This document shows positions 32,004 through 44,280 of a DNA stretch of 64,000 nucleotides, one piece after another; positions within the stretch are counted from its first letter, which is position 1; each line of letters opens with the position of its first letter. A program made the translations under genes and the position numbers. The stretch lies in the NCBI GenBank assembly GCA_933228675.1, contig OW121740.1, positions 157,626,691-157,690,690 on the forward strand, in the 5' to 3' direction. Source of the stretch: Stomorhina lunata (Eukaryota; Arthropoda; Insecta; Diptera; Rhiniidae). Under the pieces are notes generated by a model, which worked only from the letters and a program-made list of their open reading frames with translations, was not told where the DNA came from and ran no database searches.

Positions 32004-33262
32004 AAGAGTGTTCTAAAAAAAATATGCATTTACTATTTTAGACAAAATTTATCCATAGTGCAAGAAATAATTTATTTTTTGATCAAGTTAGTTTCTATCA
32101 AGTTAGTTTCTATAGAAATTATTAATTTTCAATAGTTATTTCAATCAAAATGGACTGCGAAAAAAAAGTTCGTGAAAATATAATTAAAACATTTCAAAAA
32201 AATCCGTCATGGACTTTAAAAAAAATAGCTAAAAATTTGAAAGTTGACCCTCGAACGGTTTCTAATGCCATCAGACGGTATAAGGAAAACCTGAGCATTG
32301 AAAGAAAACCTGGATCAGGGAGGAAAAAAGGTCCTTCAGATATTGGTAAGGCAAAAGAAGTCGAGCGACTCTTTCGAAGAGCGCCTAACACTTCTTTAAG
32401 AAAACCAGCTCGTACGGTGAAATGTTCTACGAATTTTGCACATAGAGTCAAAGCTTATGCTGGACTGAAGACATACAAAGTCCAAAAGGTTCCAGATCGC
32501 AATGCTATAAAGAACTTAGAAGCAAATAAACGAGCGAAAAAATTGAAGTCTGATTTTATAAAAAAATACACCTGTTGTGTGATGGATGATGAAACATACG
32601 TACTGGCAGACTTTTCTCAACTTCCTGGTCAAGATTTTTATGTTGCTGATAAAAGGGGCAATGTTCGGCAAGAGTTTCGCACAAAAAAACAAACAAAATT
32701 CCCTAAGAAGTTTCTCGTGTGGCAAAAGAAGTAAAGTATTTGTGGCATCTGGCACAATAAACACAGAAATTTATATAAAGGAGTGCCTACAAAAACGGTT
32801 GTTACCCTTTTTAAGAGAGCACAGAGTGACTACATTTTTTTGGCCCGATTTGGCATCATGCCATTATGGAAAAAAGGCACTTGAGTGGTACTCAAAGAAT
32901 AATGTCATTTTTGTACCACGAGAGGCCAATCCATCTAACTGTCCAGAACTTCGGCCTGTGGAAAGGTATTGGGCTCTGGTAAAAAAGGAATTGAAGAACA
33001 CAGGAAAGATTTCCAAGAACATGTCCGATTTTAAGCGCAGGTGGAATACATGCTTCAAAAAGGTATCAGAAGCAACTGTAAAATCTTTAATGGGAGGGTT
33101 TCCGAATAATTTTGCAAAACCCGAGTACTAAGTAAACATTTTAATGCTAAATGATTTTGTATAATATGTCATTATATTTGAGTATTTTGTAGAGTTTTTA
33201 TATTAAAAGGTTTGATTTTTATTTAAGAAAATCCAACTACAAATTTTATTAAGAGCACTCTT
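32004..33262 (+). mobile_element. Complete Tc1-like element, DD37E type
   Basis: Terminal inverted repeats (AAAGAGTGTTCT at the left, AAAGAGTGCTCT in reverse at the right) lie directly inside TA dinucleotides at 32002-32003 and 33263-33264. The inverted match is short, about 13 bases, then becomes imperfect. The left untranslated part has a tandem duplication of AAGTTAGTTTCTATC/G. The single gene fills the element. A second copy of the family begins at 332 and runs off the left edge. Confidence 0.92.
32150..33131 (+). pseudogene. Tc1-like DD37E transposase with one frameshift
   Basis: The first frame (32150-32734) covers the N-terminal helix-turn-helix domains, a GRKKG hinge near residue 58 and the first catalytic aspartate in CCVMDDETYVLADFSQLPGQ. 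Near KKFLVWQ (about 32700-32735) the frame is lost by a one-base change. The second frame (32586-33131) continues with CGKRSKVFVASGTI, the second aspartate in FWPDLASCHYGKKALEWY and the glutamate in LRPVERYWA. I count 37 residues between that aspartate and glutamate, which gives the DD37E class known from mosquitoes and other insects. The total length of about 325 residues is normal. Apart from the shift no stop is visible, so it died recently or the shift is a sequencing error. Confidence 0.88.
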
Positions 33263-33266
33263 TATT

Positions 33267-34103
33267 GTTTTATTGACATTAGACTTACATATGTAAGTTC
33301 CAATGTTAATAGCTCCTATAAAAATCCTTTCCATGTGGTTTCTTTGCATCAAAGGAATTAGTTGTATAATATTTGAGCCGGTCTACTATCCCAGCGTATA
33401 AGTTTCTCCTTGTATGGGGGGCGTATACTTCATTTAGTTAATATCAAATTAAATCGTATTATTGATACGTACACGTGGTCAGTTCGTAATTAAAAACATC
33501 TAAATACAATTTATTTATATAGATACTATTTTTTTTTTTCAAAATTATCCAAACTAAAGCTCATTGTAACTATATTTTTAACCACCAGTATAAAAAAAAA
33601 AAAAAACATTACAAATTTCAGGTTACATTTTCGTTTCCAGTGTTAAAACATACGTTAACTATCAGCAAATGCATAAAACTTTCTTAAACTTTAAATATAT
33701 GAATATTTTCGCAAACACTCTCTAGTGCTTTATAAAGATAATTTATTCAAATCTGAAAAATGTTTATAGAAAAGTTAAAAATACTCGTGCAATAAATCAC
33801 ATGAAAACAGAGTAAAAGCTGAAAACTTAAAACTTAAAAAAGAATATACATATAAATTGCAATATTAAAATTAAATTACTTTAAAAATAAAACAAAAAAC
33901 ATTTGAAGTGTGAAGAAACCAACAAAGACTTTAAGGATAATACAGCATTTCATAATAGAAAGGATTAAGCAAAAACAACATTTTATTGGGATTTAATAAA
34001 GGTGAGCAAAACATAATAACTACAATATGCAAAAATATGTATTTAATTTAATGATAATTATAGATAATTTTTGGGGTGATTTTAAATATATATTTAATGT
34101 TCA
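33267..34103. other. No recognised feature
   Basis: AT-rich DNA with A and T runs and scattered ATGTAA words. Nothing gene-like on either strand. Confidence 0.5.
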
Positions 34104-35673
34104 GTACCTGGTTGGACGAGCCTTGCTCGGTGCTTTATGATAAGCATTTAAAATTTTAAAGTTTTTATATATTTTATGTTAGTACCTGGGCGACCGAGCC
34201 TTGCTCGGAGATTAATGATAAGTATTTCGAGGCGAATTTTAAAGTTTTTATAAAGTGCTAACCAATTAAAATAAATTAAGAGAAAATACGGTACACAAAT
34301 ATCCAATTAATTTTGAATAATTTTATTTATTTTGTTCAATCAACACATGATAAAATGCATAGTTTAATATTTCGGAAATTGGTCATACGGACTTAGAAAC
34401 CTCCATCGACTCATGCGCAAGAACTTTGCTAAAGATCATAGCCTGATAAAATGCACAAAATACGATTTAATTAATTTGGAGTATTTTTTTTCAGTGGCGC
34501 CACCTATCGCAAATTGTTGATAATAACTAAGAAACCTTCGTCGACTCATGTGTAACAACTTTAATGAAGATCATTGCATAATCAAATGTACAGCTTACGA
34601 TTTAATTCACTTTGAGTAATTTTTAGTGGCGCCACCTATTGAAAATTGTTCATGCCAACTAAGAAAACTTCGTCGTCTCATTGGTAACAACTTTGGTTAA
34701 AGATCATAGCAAGATCAAATGCACAGTTTACGATTTAATTCAATTTGAGTAATTTTCAGTGGCGCCACCTGTTGGAAATTATTCATACCAAGTAAAAAAC
34801 CTTCGCCGGCTCATTTAAAACAACTTCGCTAAGTATCATATACAACTTCGCTAAAGACACAAATGCACAGTTTACGATTTAATTCATTTTGAGTAATTTT
34901 CAGTTGCGCCACCTGTCGGATAGTGATACCAACTTAAAAACATTTGTCGTCTCATGCGCAACAACTTTGGCTAAAGATCATTGCATGAGCAAACATGTTT
35001 AAATGCATAGTTTACTATTCTATAAAGGACATACAGACAGAAAAACATTAATTTATTAAAAAGTTATAACATTAACAATTTTTTTCCCCTTTATCCCCTA
35101 ATTTCTAAAAAGTTACATATGCATTTTTTGGCACTTGGTACCAATTGAAGTCGGTGTTTTTTATAAAAACGAAGTTAACATATTGTTACTATTCATATTA
35201 CTTCATGAGGTGTTATCATTTTATCCCTTTTTTACCCATTTTGGCCCCCGAAATCAAAAAAGTACCAAACACGTGTTCAATATTTTTCTCACATTTATTG
35301 ATTGCATTACAAAATTCTTTTCTATATTGTTTGGTTCAAAAGATAAGAGTGACCTAAAAATGGTACCAAAAAAACTATTTTCACCCTTTTTACCCCTATT
35401 GGGCATAGATTGAAAAAGTACCAAACACCTGTCCGCTTATTTTAACAGCTATTCAAAACATAATTTAAATTTTATTTCAATGCCTATTATTTTAGTAGAT
35501 ATAGCATTTTCGATTTTTTTCCCTTTTTACCCGTTTTTATCCTCTTAGAGGCAAAGGTTCCAAAAGTCCCTTCTTATTCGACCTATACATCAAAAAAGGT
35601 ACCCACTGCCCAAATTTTATCAAAATCGTTAGAGCCGTTTTCGAGGTAGCCATTCTATATATATATAGATATA
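34104..35673 (-). mobile_element. Helitron-like element, copy 2, with a doubled 3' end
   Basis: In reverse, the element begins at the AATGGCTACCTCGAAAACGG and (TA)n end near 35640-35670, passes the GGTAAAAA-rich part (35090-35560) and the tandem GTGGCGCCAC part (34370-35030). It reaches a hairpin and GGTAC end at 34182. A second hairpin and GGTAC end follow 78 bases further on, at 34104. The left remnant looks like the 3' tip of another copy placed head-to-tail. No Rep/helicase gene is present. Confidence 0.7.
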
Positions 35674-36934
35674 ATGGGTGTTTTTTTTAGAGGTATAGAA
35701 CTTCGAATTGAAATAAAACACAAGAAAATCGTTTTAATGTCCATCAATTTGGCTTTATTGGAAGAATAATTTTATGCCATTAATGTTTAAATATGATTTC
35801 GGGCATGTGGCCGCCGCGGCTGGCTCGAATAAAGCCAATTCTACAGGTCCAATTTTCAACTACTTTTTCGAGCATATGGGGCCGTATGTTGGCAATAACG
35901 CCACGAATGTTGGCTTCCAAGTCCCCTAACGTTTCTGGTTTGTTGGCGTAGACGAGCGACTTCACATATCCCCAAAGAAAATATTCCAGTGGTGTCAAAT
36001 CGCACGATCTTGGTGGCCAATTGACAGGTCCATTCCTCGAAATTATGGGCTCATCGAATGTTTCCTTCAATAAATCAATTGTGACGTGCGCTGTGTGGCA
36101 TGTAGCGTCGTCTTGTTGGAACCACAACTCATCCACATTCATGCCATCCAATTGGGGAACAAAATAGTCGGTTATCATGGCTCTATACCGGTCTCCATTT
36201 ATGGTAACTGATTCTCCAGCATTATTTCGGAAGAAGTATGGCCCAATGACTCCACCAGCCCATAGAGCACACCAAACAGTCAGTTTTTGTGGATGTAATG
36301 GCGTCTCAAGGGTCTCATGTGGATTCTCTTCACTCCAAATGCGGCAATTTTGCTTGTTGACGTAGCCATTCAACCAAAAATGAGCCTCATCACTGAACAA
36401 AATTTTGCGATGAAAATCAGCATCGAGATCAATCTCATTTTCGGCCCATACACCAAAATCACGACGCATTGCATGGTCTCGCGGCTTTAAAATATTCTTG
36501 CACAAGTTGGATCTTGAAAGGTCGCAAGCCAAGATCTTTGCGCAAAATCTTCCATAAAGTTGATGGACATTGCTGTGCACGGTGGCGAATCGATTCATTC
36601 GGGTCCTCTTCAACACTTTGCTCTACAGCGGCAATTGTTTCTTCGGTGCGCACTGTTCGACGTCGCTGCGGATGCGTATTATCACATAGAGTAAACGTAG
36701 TGCGAAAACGATCCATGGTTAACCGAATTAATTGCTCTGATGGACGATTATGTCGACCATAAAATGGACGGAGCTTGCGGTAAACTTCGCGAACTGAACC
36801 ATTATTTTCGAAATAAATTTGCACGATTTGCAAGCGTTGTTCTTTTGTCAACCTGTTCATGATGAAATGGCAAACCAAACTAAATATTAATCACTTGACA
36901 GCTGACAAAATGGCCGCCAGGTAAAAAAGTGATT
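35674..36934 (-). mobile_element. rosa-type (DD41D-like) mariner, copy 2
   Basis: The terminal repeat GGGTGTTTTTTTTAGAGG at the left (3' end of the element) is intact and lies next to TA at 35672-35673. The other end stops inside the leader (AATCACTTTTTTACCTGGCGG read in reverse), so about 30 bases including the 5' terminal repeat are missing. It sits between two tandem Helitron-like copies. Confidence 0.85.
35780..36860 (-). pseudogene. rosa-type mariner transposase, nearly full length
   Basis: The minus strand encodes MNRLTKEQRLQIVQIYFENN at the start (ATG at 36858-36860) and the N-terminal DNA-binding domains. Two or three codons are lost at HRAQQC compared with copy 1, and a one-base insertion near 36480-36495 shifts the frame. 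The second frame has ILFSDEAHFWLNGY (first aspartate), LWFQQDDATCHTAHVTIDLL (second) and NWPPRSCDLTPLEYFLWGYV. I count 41 residues between the second aspartate and the residue in the third catalytic place, as in the rosa DD41D group, but that residue is glutamate here. The C-terminus ends GGHMPEIIFKH. The frameshift makes it inactive. Confidence 0.87.
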
Positions 36935-37920
36935 ATTTTGACAATTGCTATTACTAACTTAGAAACTCATGCCAACAACTTTGCTAAGATTATAGCCTGA
37001 CTAAATGCACAGTTTACGATTTAATTTATTTTGAGTAATTTTCAGTGGCGCCACTTGTCGGAATTTCTTCGTCAAATTTTCTAAAAATCACAGCATGATC
37101 AAATGCACAGTTTACGATTTAATTCATTTTGAGTAATTTTCATTGGCGCCATCTATCGAAAATTAGTCTTACCAACTTTAAAACCTTTGTCTGCTCATGC
37201 GCAACAACTTCGCTAAAAAGCATAACATGATCAAATGCGTAGTTTACAATTCTATAAAGAACATACATACAGACAGACAAACATTGATTTGTTTAAAACA
37301 TACTATTTTCCCCCTTTTTGTCCCCTAATTTTAAAAAAGTTTCATATGTATATTTTGTACTTCCTTGGTACCAATTGAACTACATTTTATTAAAACGCAG
37401 TTAACCTTTTGTTCCTATTCGTAATACTTTATGAGATAATAAGTTAACATTTTATCCCTTTTTTACCCATTTTGGCCGACGCAATCAAAAAAGTACCAAA
37501 TACGTGTTCAATATTTTTTTCACATTTATTGATTTCAGTACAAAATTAATTTCCATATTCTTAGTTTCAAAAGATAAGAGTGTGTTAAAAATAGTAAAAA
37601 AAAAAATATTTTTACCCTTTTTTACCCCCTATTTGACATAGTTTCAAAAAAGTACCAAACACCTGTCTACTTATTTTTATAGTTGTTCAAAACATAATTT
37701 AAATTTTGTTTCTATACCTAGTACTTTTGGAGATATAATGTTTCCTCCTTTTACCCGTTTTTACCCCCTTAGAAGCAAAGTATCCAAAAGTCTTATCATA
37801 CTCGACCTATACATCAAAAAATGTACCCACCGTTCAAATTTAATCAAATTTAATCAAATTAGAGCCGTTTTCGAGATAGCCATTCTATATATACATACAA
37901 TTATTGCTCGTATAAGAATA
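36935..37920 (-). mobile_element. Helitron-like element, copy 3, lacking its 3' end
   Basis: In reverse it has the 5' end GAGCAATAATTGTATG, AATGGCTATCTCGAAAACGG, the GGTAAAAA-rich part and two units of the GTGGCGCCAC tandem part (cores near 37045 and 37143). It then meets the truncated mariner. The 3' hairpin is absent. Confidence 0.68.
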
Positions 37921-38630
37921 TAATAAGATGACTGTTATATGATAATAAATAACATGAATCATTTTTCTCTTCAATTTAAACGGTTTAACTTTGAAAGTTA
38001 AGAACAAAACAAGTCAAATGAATCCCTTAATTAAAAATGTATTTAACAGTTTTATTTATAAAGATTTTCAAGAGTTTATATTCTTTTAGTCATGCACTGT
38101 TTTCCATGCACGAGTATTCTATCTATTCATTTCTAAAGAGTAAAACATAAAAAGTTGTCTGTCTGTCCAACTAAATTAAATTTAATGTTTAATGTCCACA
38201 AATAGTTACTCATACTTTCAGGTGTTTATTCCTAGTCTACTACGAGTAGTTCTCGTAATTTTGACATAACCCTATAACTTCCATCGATCCCTTTTTTTCC
38301 CCTTGTGTGCCTCAACTTCTTTCCCACCTGAATTAATTGTTTAATTGCATTTATTGTTTGGCTTAAATGTAGATGCGTGTGGTTATTTATGTAAGTCCTT
38401 ATGTATGTTCAAATAATTAGGCGTTTATTAATTAGAGGGTTGACCTATTTTTTTGTTCATACTTTTTTATGGCAGACAGCGGTTCCCTGAAGGTTTTTTG
38501 TTGTTGTAAAACTTGTTAACTATTTTTTAAATTTTTAATCTTTAATCATATAATAGGTCATTTCTGACTATACAATACCCTACATGGTTAAATGGCTACC
38601 AATTGTCAACAAAGTTATAGATTTTGCAAT
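37921..38630. other. No recognised feature
   Basis: Moderately AT-rich, apparently unique DNA with no open frame of coding character and no repeat boundary that I recognise. Confidence 0.45.
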
Positions 38631-40630
38631 TCATTCTAGGTATAAATTTTTTTCTGTAGAAATGTTTTTAGTATAAAATTTTTTCTAAAGAAAAAACATT
38701 TTCTACATCAAAATTTTTTGGTATAAAATTTTTTCATTGAAAGTAATAAATCAATTTTTTCTATAGAACAATTTTTGGTATACAATTTTTTCTATAGAAA
38801 TATTTTTAATATATAAATAAAATTTTCAAAATTTTTTTATAAAAATTTTTTTCGTATCAAACATTTTTGGTTTAAATTTTTTTTCTATACAATCATTTTA
38901 GGTATACATTTTTTTCTATAGAAATATTTTTGATATCAAATTTTTTCATTAAATATATTTTTTCGGTATCAAAAATTTTCTATACAAAATTTTTTGGCAC
39001 ATAAAAAAATGTTTCTATGAACAAATTTTTGGTATACAATTTTTTCTATAGAATAATTTTCGATATACACTTTTTTCTATGGAAATATTTTTAATATAAA
39101 ATCTTTTCTTTAAAAAGATTTTTTCGGTATCAAAAATTTTCTATACAATATTTTTTGGTATCAAAATTTATCTATGGAAAATTTTTGATATAAAATTTTT
39201 TCGTTGAAAGTAATTAATCAATTTTTTCTATAGAACAACTTTTGGTATACAATTTTTTCTATAGAAATATTTTTGATATATAAAAAAAATTTTCAAAATT
39301 TTTTGGTATCAAAATTTTTCTATGAATAAATTTTTGGTATACAACTTTTTCTATAGAATAATTTTCGAAATACAGCTTTTGCTATAGAAGAATTTTTGGT
39401 TTTACATTTTTTTCTATAGAAAACATTTTTCGGCTTCAAAATTTTTCTATACAAATTTTTTTTCGTATCAAAATTTTTGGTTTAAATTTTTTTTCTATAC
39501 AATAAATTTAGGTATACATTTTTTTCTATAGAAATATTTTTGATATAAAATTTTTTCATTAAATATATTTCTTCGGTATCAAAAATTTTCTATATAAAAT
39601 TTGTTGGTACATATCAAAATTTTATTATAAAAAAATTTTTGGTATACAATTTTTTCTATAGAATAATTTTCGGAATACAACTTTCGCTATAGAAAAATTT
39701 TTGGTTTTAAATTTTTTTTATAGAAAATATTTTTCGGCTTCAAAATTTTTCTATACAAATTTTTTTTCGTATCAAAATTTTTTATGGAAAAATTTTTGGT
39801 TTAAAATTTTTTCTATAGAATAATTTTCGATATACATTTTTTTTATAGAAATATGTTTGATATAAAATTTTTTCTATAAAAAGATTTTTTCGGTAACAAA
39901 AATTTTCTATACAAAATATTTTGGTATCAAAATTTTTCTATGAAAAAATTTTTGGTATATAATTTTTTTCTATAGAATAATTTTCGGAATACATCTTTTG
40001 GTATAGAAAAATTTTTGTTTTTAAATTTTTTCTATAGAAAATCTTTTTCGGCTTCAAAATTTTTCTATACAAATTTTTTTCGTATCAAAAATTTTTGGTT
40101 TAAATTTTTTTTCTATACAATAAATTTAGGTATACATTTTGTTCTATAGAAATATTTTTTATATAAATTTTTTTCATTAAATATATTTTTTCGGTATCAA
40201 AAATTTTCTATATAAAATTTGTTGGTACATATCAAAATTTTTCTATAAAAAAATTTTTGGTATACAATTTTTTCTATAGAATAATTTTCGGAATACAACT
40301 TTCGCTATTGAAAAATTTTTGGTTTTAAATTTTTTTTATAGAAAATATTTTTCGGCTTCAAATTTTTTCTATACACATTTTTTTTCGTATCAAAATTTTT
40401 TATGGAAAAATTTTTGGTTTAAAATGTTTTCTATAGAATAATTTTCGATATACATTTTTTCTATAGAAATATTTTTGATATGCAATTTTTTCTATAAAAA
40501 GATTTTTTCGGAATTAAAAGTTTTCTATACAAAATTTTTTGGTATAAAAATTTTTCTATGGGAAAATTTTTGCTATAAAATTTTTTCTATAGAAATATTT
40601 TTGGTATAAAATTGTTTCTTTAGAAATTTT
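38630..40630. repeat. AT-rich minisatellite, about 30-bp unit
   Basis: Degenerate units alternate between TTTTTCTATAGAAATATTTT, GGTATACAA and GGTATCAAAATTTTTCTAT. Larger blocks also recur: the AATACAACTTTCGCTATAG and CGGCTTCAAAATTTTTCTAT group appears at about 39370-39450, 39670-39750, 40000-40070 and 40290-40370. This shows a second level of repetition of about 300 bases. Confidence 0.85.
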
Positions 40631-40639
40631 TTTTACTAT

Positions 40640-42650
40640 CTTAATGGAAAATTTTCAAAATTTTACTATTTTTATAGGAAAGTTTTCAAAATTTTACTAT
40701 TTTTATAGGAAAATTTTCAAAATTCTACTATTTTTATTGGAAAATTTTCAAAATTTTACTACTTTTATGGGAGAATTTTCAAAATTTTACTGTTTTTATA
40801 GGAAAATTTTCAAAATTTTAAAATTTTACTATTTTTATAGAAAAATTTTTCTATTTTTATAAGAAAATTTTCAAAAATTTACTATTTTTTAGAAAAAATT
40901 TTGAAATTTTTTCAAAATTTTATAGGAATATTTTTAAAATGTTACTGTTTTTATAGGAACATTTTCAAAATTCAACTATTTTTATAGGAAAATTTTCAAA
41001 ATTTTACTATATTTATATTAAAATTTTACTATTTTTATAGAAAAATTTTCAAAATTTTACTATTTTTATTAGAAAATGTTTTAAAATTTTACTATTTTTA
41101 TAGGAAAATTTTCAAAATTTTTTTTTACTTTTATAGGAAAATTTTACTATTTTTATAGGAAAACTTTACTATTTTTATAGGAAAATTTTCAAAATTTTAC
41201 TTTTTTTTTTGAAAATTTTTTAAAATTTTACTATTTTTATAGGAAAATTTTCAAAATATTACTATTTATTTTTATAGGAAATTTTTCAAAATTTTACTAT
41301 TTATTTTTATAGGAACATTTTCAAAATTTTGCTATTTATTTTTTTAGGAAAATTTTCAAAACTTTACTATTTATTTTTTTTAGGAAAATTTTCAAAATTT
41401 TACTATTTTTATAGAAAAATTTTCAAAATTTTACTATTTTTATAGACAAATTTTCAAAATTTTCCTATGAAAATATAAAAATTTTGAAAATTTTCCTATA
41501 AAAATAGTAAAATTTTGATAATTTTCCTATAAAAATAGTAAAATTTTGAAAATTTTCTTATAAAAATAGTAACATTTTTTAAATTTTCCTATAAAAATAG
41601 TAAAATTTTTAAAATCTTCCTATAAAAATAGTAAAATTTTTAAAATTTTCCTATAAAAATAGCAAAATTTTAAAAATTTTCCTATAAAAATAGAAAAATT
41701 TTGAAAATGTTCCTATAAAAAAAGTAAAATTTTGAAAATGTTCCTATAAAAATAGTAAAATTTTGAAAATTTTCTTAAAAAAAATGGTAAAATTTTAAAA
41801 ATTTTCCTATAAAAATAGTAAAATTTTTAAAATGTTCCTATAAAAATAGTAAAATTTTGAAAATTTTCCTATAAAAATAGTAAAATTTTTAAAATTTTTA
41901 TATAAAAATAGTAAAATTTTTAAAATTTTCCTATAAAAATAATGAAATTTTGAAGATTTTACTATTTTTATTGAAAAATTATTAAAATTTTCTATAAAAA
42001 TAGTAAAATTTTGAAAATTTTCCTATAAATTATTAAAATTTTCCTATAAAAATAGTAAAATTTTGAAAATTTTACTATAAAAATAGTAAAATTTTGAAAA
42101 TTTTACTATAAAAATAGTAAAATTTTGAAAATTTTACTATAAAAATAGTAAAATTTTGAAAATTTTACTATAAAAATAGTAAAATTTTGAAAATTTTACT
42201 ATAAAAATAGTAAAATTTTGAAAATTTTACTGTAAAAATAGTAAAATTTTGAAAATTTTACTATAAAAATAGTAAAATTTTGAAAATTTTACTATAAAAA
42301 TAGTAAAGTTTTCCTATAAAAATAGTAAAATTTCTAAAATTTTAATATAAAAATAGTAAAATTTTTAAAATTTTCCTATAAAAATAGTGAAATTTTGAAG
42401 ATTTTACTATTTTTATAGAAAAATTATTAAAATTTTCCTATAAAAATAGTAAAATTTTGAAAATTTTTCTATAAATTATTAAAATTTTCCTATAAAAATA
42501 GTAAAATTTTGAAAATTTTACTATAAAAATAGTAAAATTTTGAAAATTTTACTATAAAAATAGTAAAATTTTGAAAATTTTCCTATAAAAATAGTAAAAT
42601 TTTAAAAATTTTTCTAAAACAATAGTAAAATTTTAAAAAATTGGCTTCAT
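40640..42650. repeat. 2 kb inverted minisatellite (head-to-head array)
   Basis: From 40640 to about 41460 the strand reads TTTTACTATTTTTATAGG and AAAATTTTCAAAA repeatedly. From about 41461 to 42650 it reads the complement, TTTTGAAAATTTTCC and TATAAAAATAGTAAAA. The switch occurs around 41455-41480. In the right arm, 42055-42305 holds about eight nearly identical 31-base units. A short flip back to the left-arm sense occurs near 41955-41975 and 42400-42420. Confidence 0.88.
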
Positions 42651-42655
42651 TTATA

Positions 42656-44280
42656 GGAACATTTTCAAAATTTTACTACGTATTTTTATAGAAAAACTTT
42701 TAAATGTCCATTTAAAAACATAAAATCACATGTTTTGCAAATAACATGCAAAAAGTATGTTTTTGTTAAATGTTTAAATTTTATCATGATCCGAATTGAC
42801 GATTCAGAAAACACCCATTTTTTCATAACTTATCATTAAAAGTTAAATGAATCCTCAATTTAAAAGCAAACTTCATCATTTAACCCTTAAAACATTTGCA
42901 AAGTATACAAATAAATATTAATTAAATTAATACTTTACAACCAGTTATTACAATAATTTAGAAAAATCGAATTTTAAATCAAAAAGTTAACAAACGAACA
43001 CGAAAAGTAAAAATTTATTTTATTTTTAAAATAATTTTGACCAACTGTCACAAAATGCTTATATTTATTAATGATTTTGTTATTGTTGTTAAACTATGTC
43101 AGGAATAAATTTGCTTTTTTTTGTACAAAAACATTTACATACATTTACTCTGGGATTTACATATTTACATGAATGTGTTTTGTAAAAGTAGTAAACGTGG
43201 GTAAATAAATACTAACACTAAGAATATATTTATGTACATATGAATATATATTTACATGTTCATTTGTATGTACATATGGCCAAGTGTAGGTATATGTAAA
43301 CACAATATGTTAATGTAATTGTATATTCGTAAGTAGGGGGTTCACATATGCAAATAACTCCTATCAACAACGGAAAAAACATTTATTGTCATTGCAGTGC
43401 GACTGACGGAGGACTCAATTTTATTTTCTGCGCTAAAAGTTAGAGTCAATAAAAAATGTTAAAACAACTAATAAATATCGCGTGTATTAACATTAATAAA
43501 AACAGTAGTCATCCAAGTCATGCATACCCAACAAAGTCTTTTTTCTTTGTTTACATACAATTACATATTTACATGTGTAAATGGTCAATGTAAAAAAAAA
43601 TGTGTATCTACATTAGGCTGGGCCAAAAATTATAATATTTTCGATATTAAGAATATCTATCTATCTAAGGATATCCTCAAATAGGGCCAACGTCATTTTT
43701 TTGCACTTTTGAGTTAATCATTGTATTAGGTTCCCTTCTTTACCCTCTTTTGGCTCCAACAGCTAATCTCTAACTCAGAACAGATTTTCAAGAGTTTTTC
43801 TGAATATATATGGAAAATAAAAACTTTAAATCAAATTTTCTCAAAACTATTTTTTTTGACATTGGCCCTTTTAGCATCAAGCCACAGATATAATATAAGA
43901 AAATATAAATTCCATTTTAATTTTTAAATTCCCAAATTTATCTAACAGCCCTCGTACATTTATTTGATATACACATATTTAATAGTATGTCACTACATGT
44001 CACTTTAAAAGAAATTTTTATTAACCAAAAATTTAAAATTTTATTCCGATTCTTTACACAAGTTTTTAATTATATGCAGCCTTGAAGTATACCACAAAAT
44101 TTATTTAATTATAATTTATAAATTATTCCATTTAATATTTAGTAATAGAATTATTTATGACAATAAATTAGAGGTATTCATAATCAGTTGAAATGGCTTT
44201 TCTAGTATTTTTTTGTTTTAAATTACACTAGTCAACAAAATTCAACTTTTTGCATTAAGTTTTATCACTACTATGTCTTA
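42656..44280. other. AT-rich DNA without gene
   Basis: TTACATATTTACATG and ATGTACATATG words cluster at 43110-43310 and 43550-43615. No coding frame, RNA gene or transposon end was identified. Confidence 0.45.

Noticed and set aside
22265..42650. Regular 28-31 bp repeats as a possible CRISPR array
   Set aside because: There are no unique spacers, the units are contiguous and AT-rich, no cas genes are present, and the context is insect.
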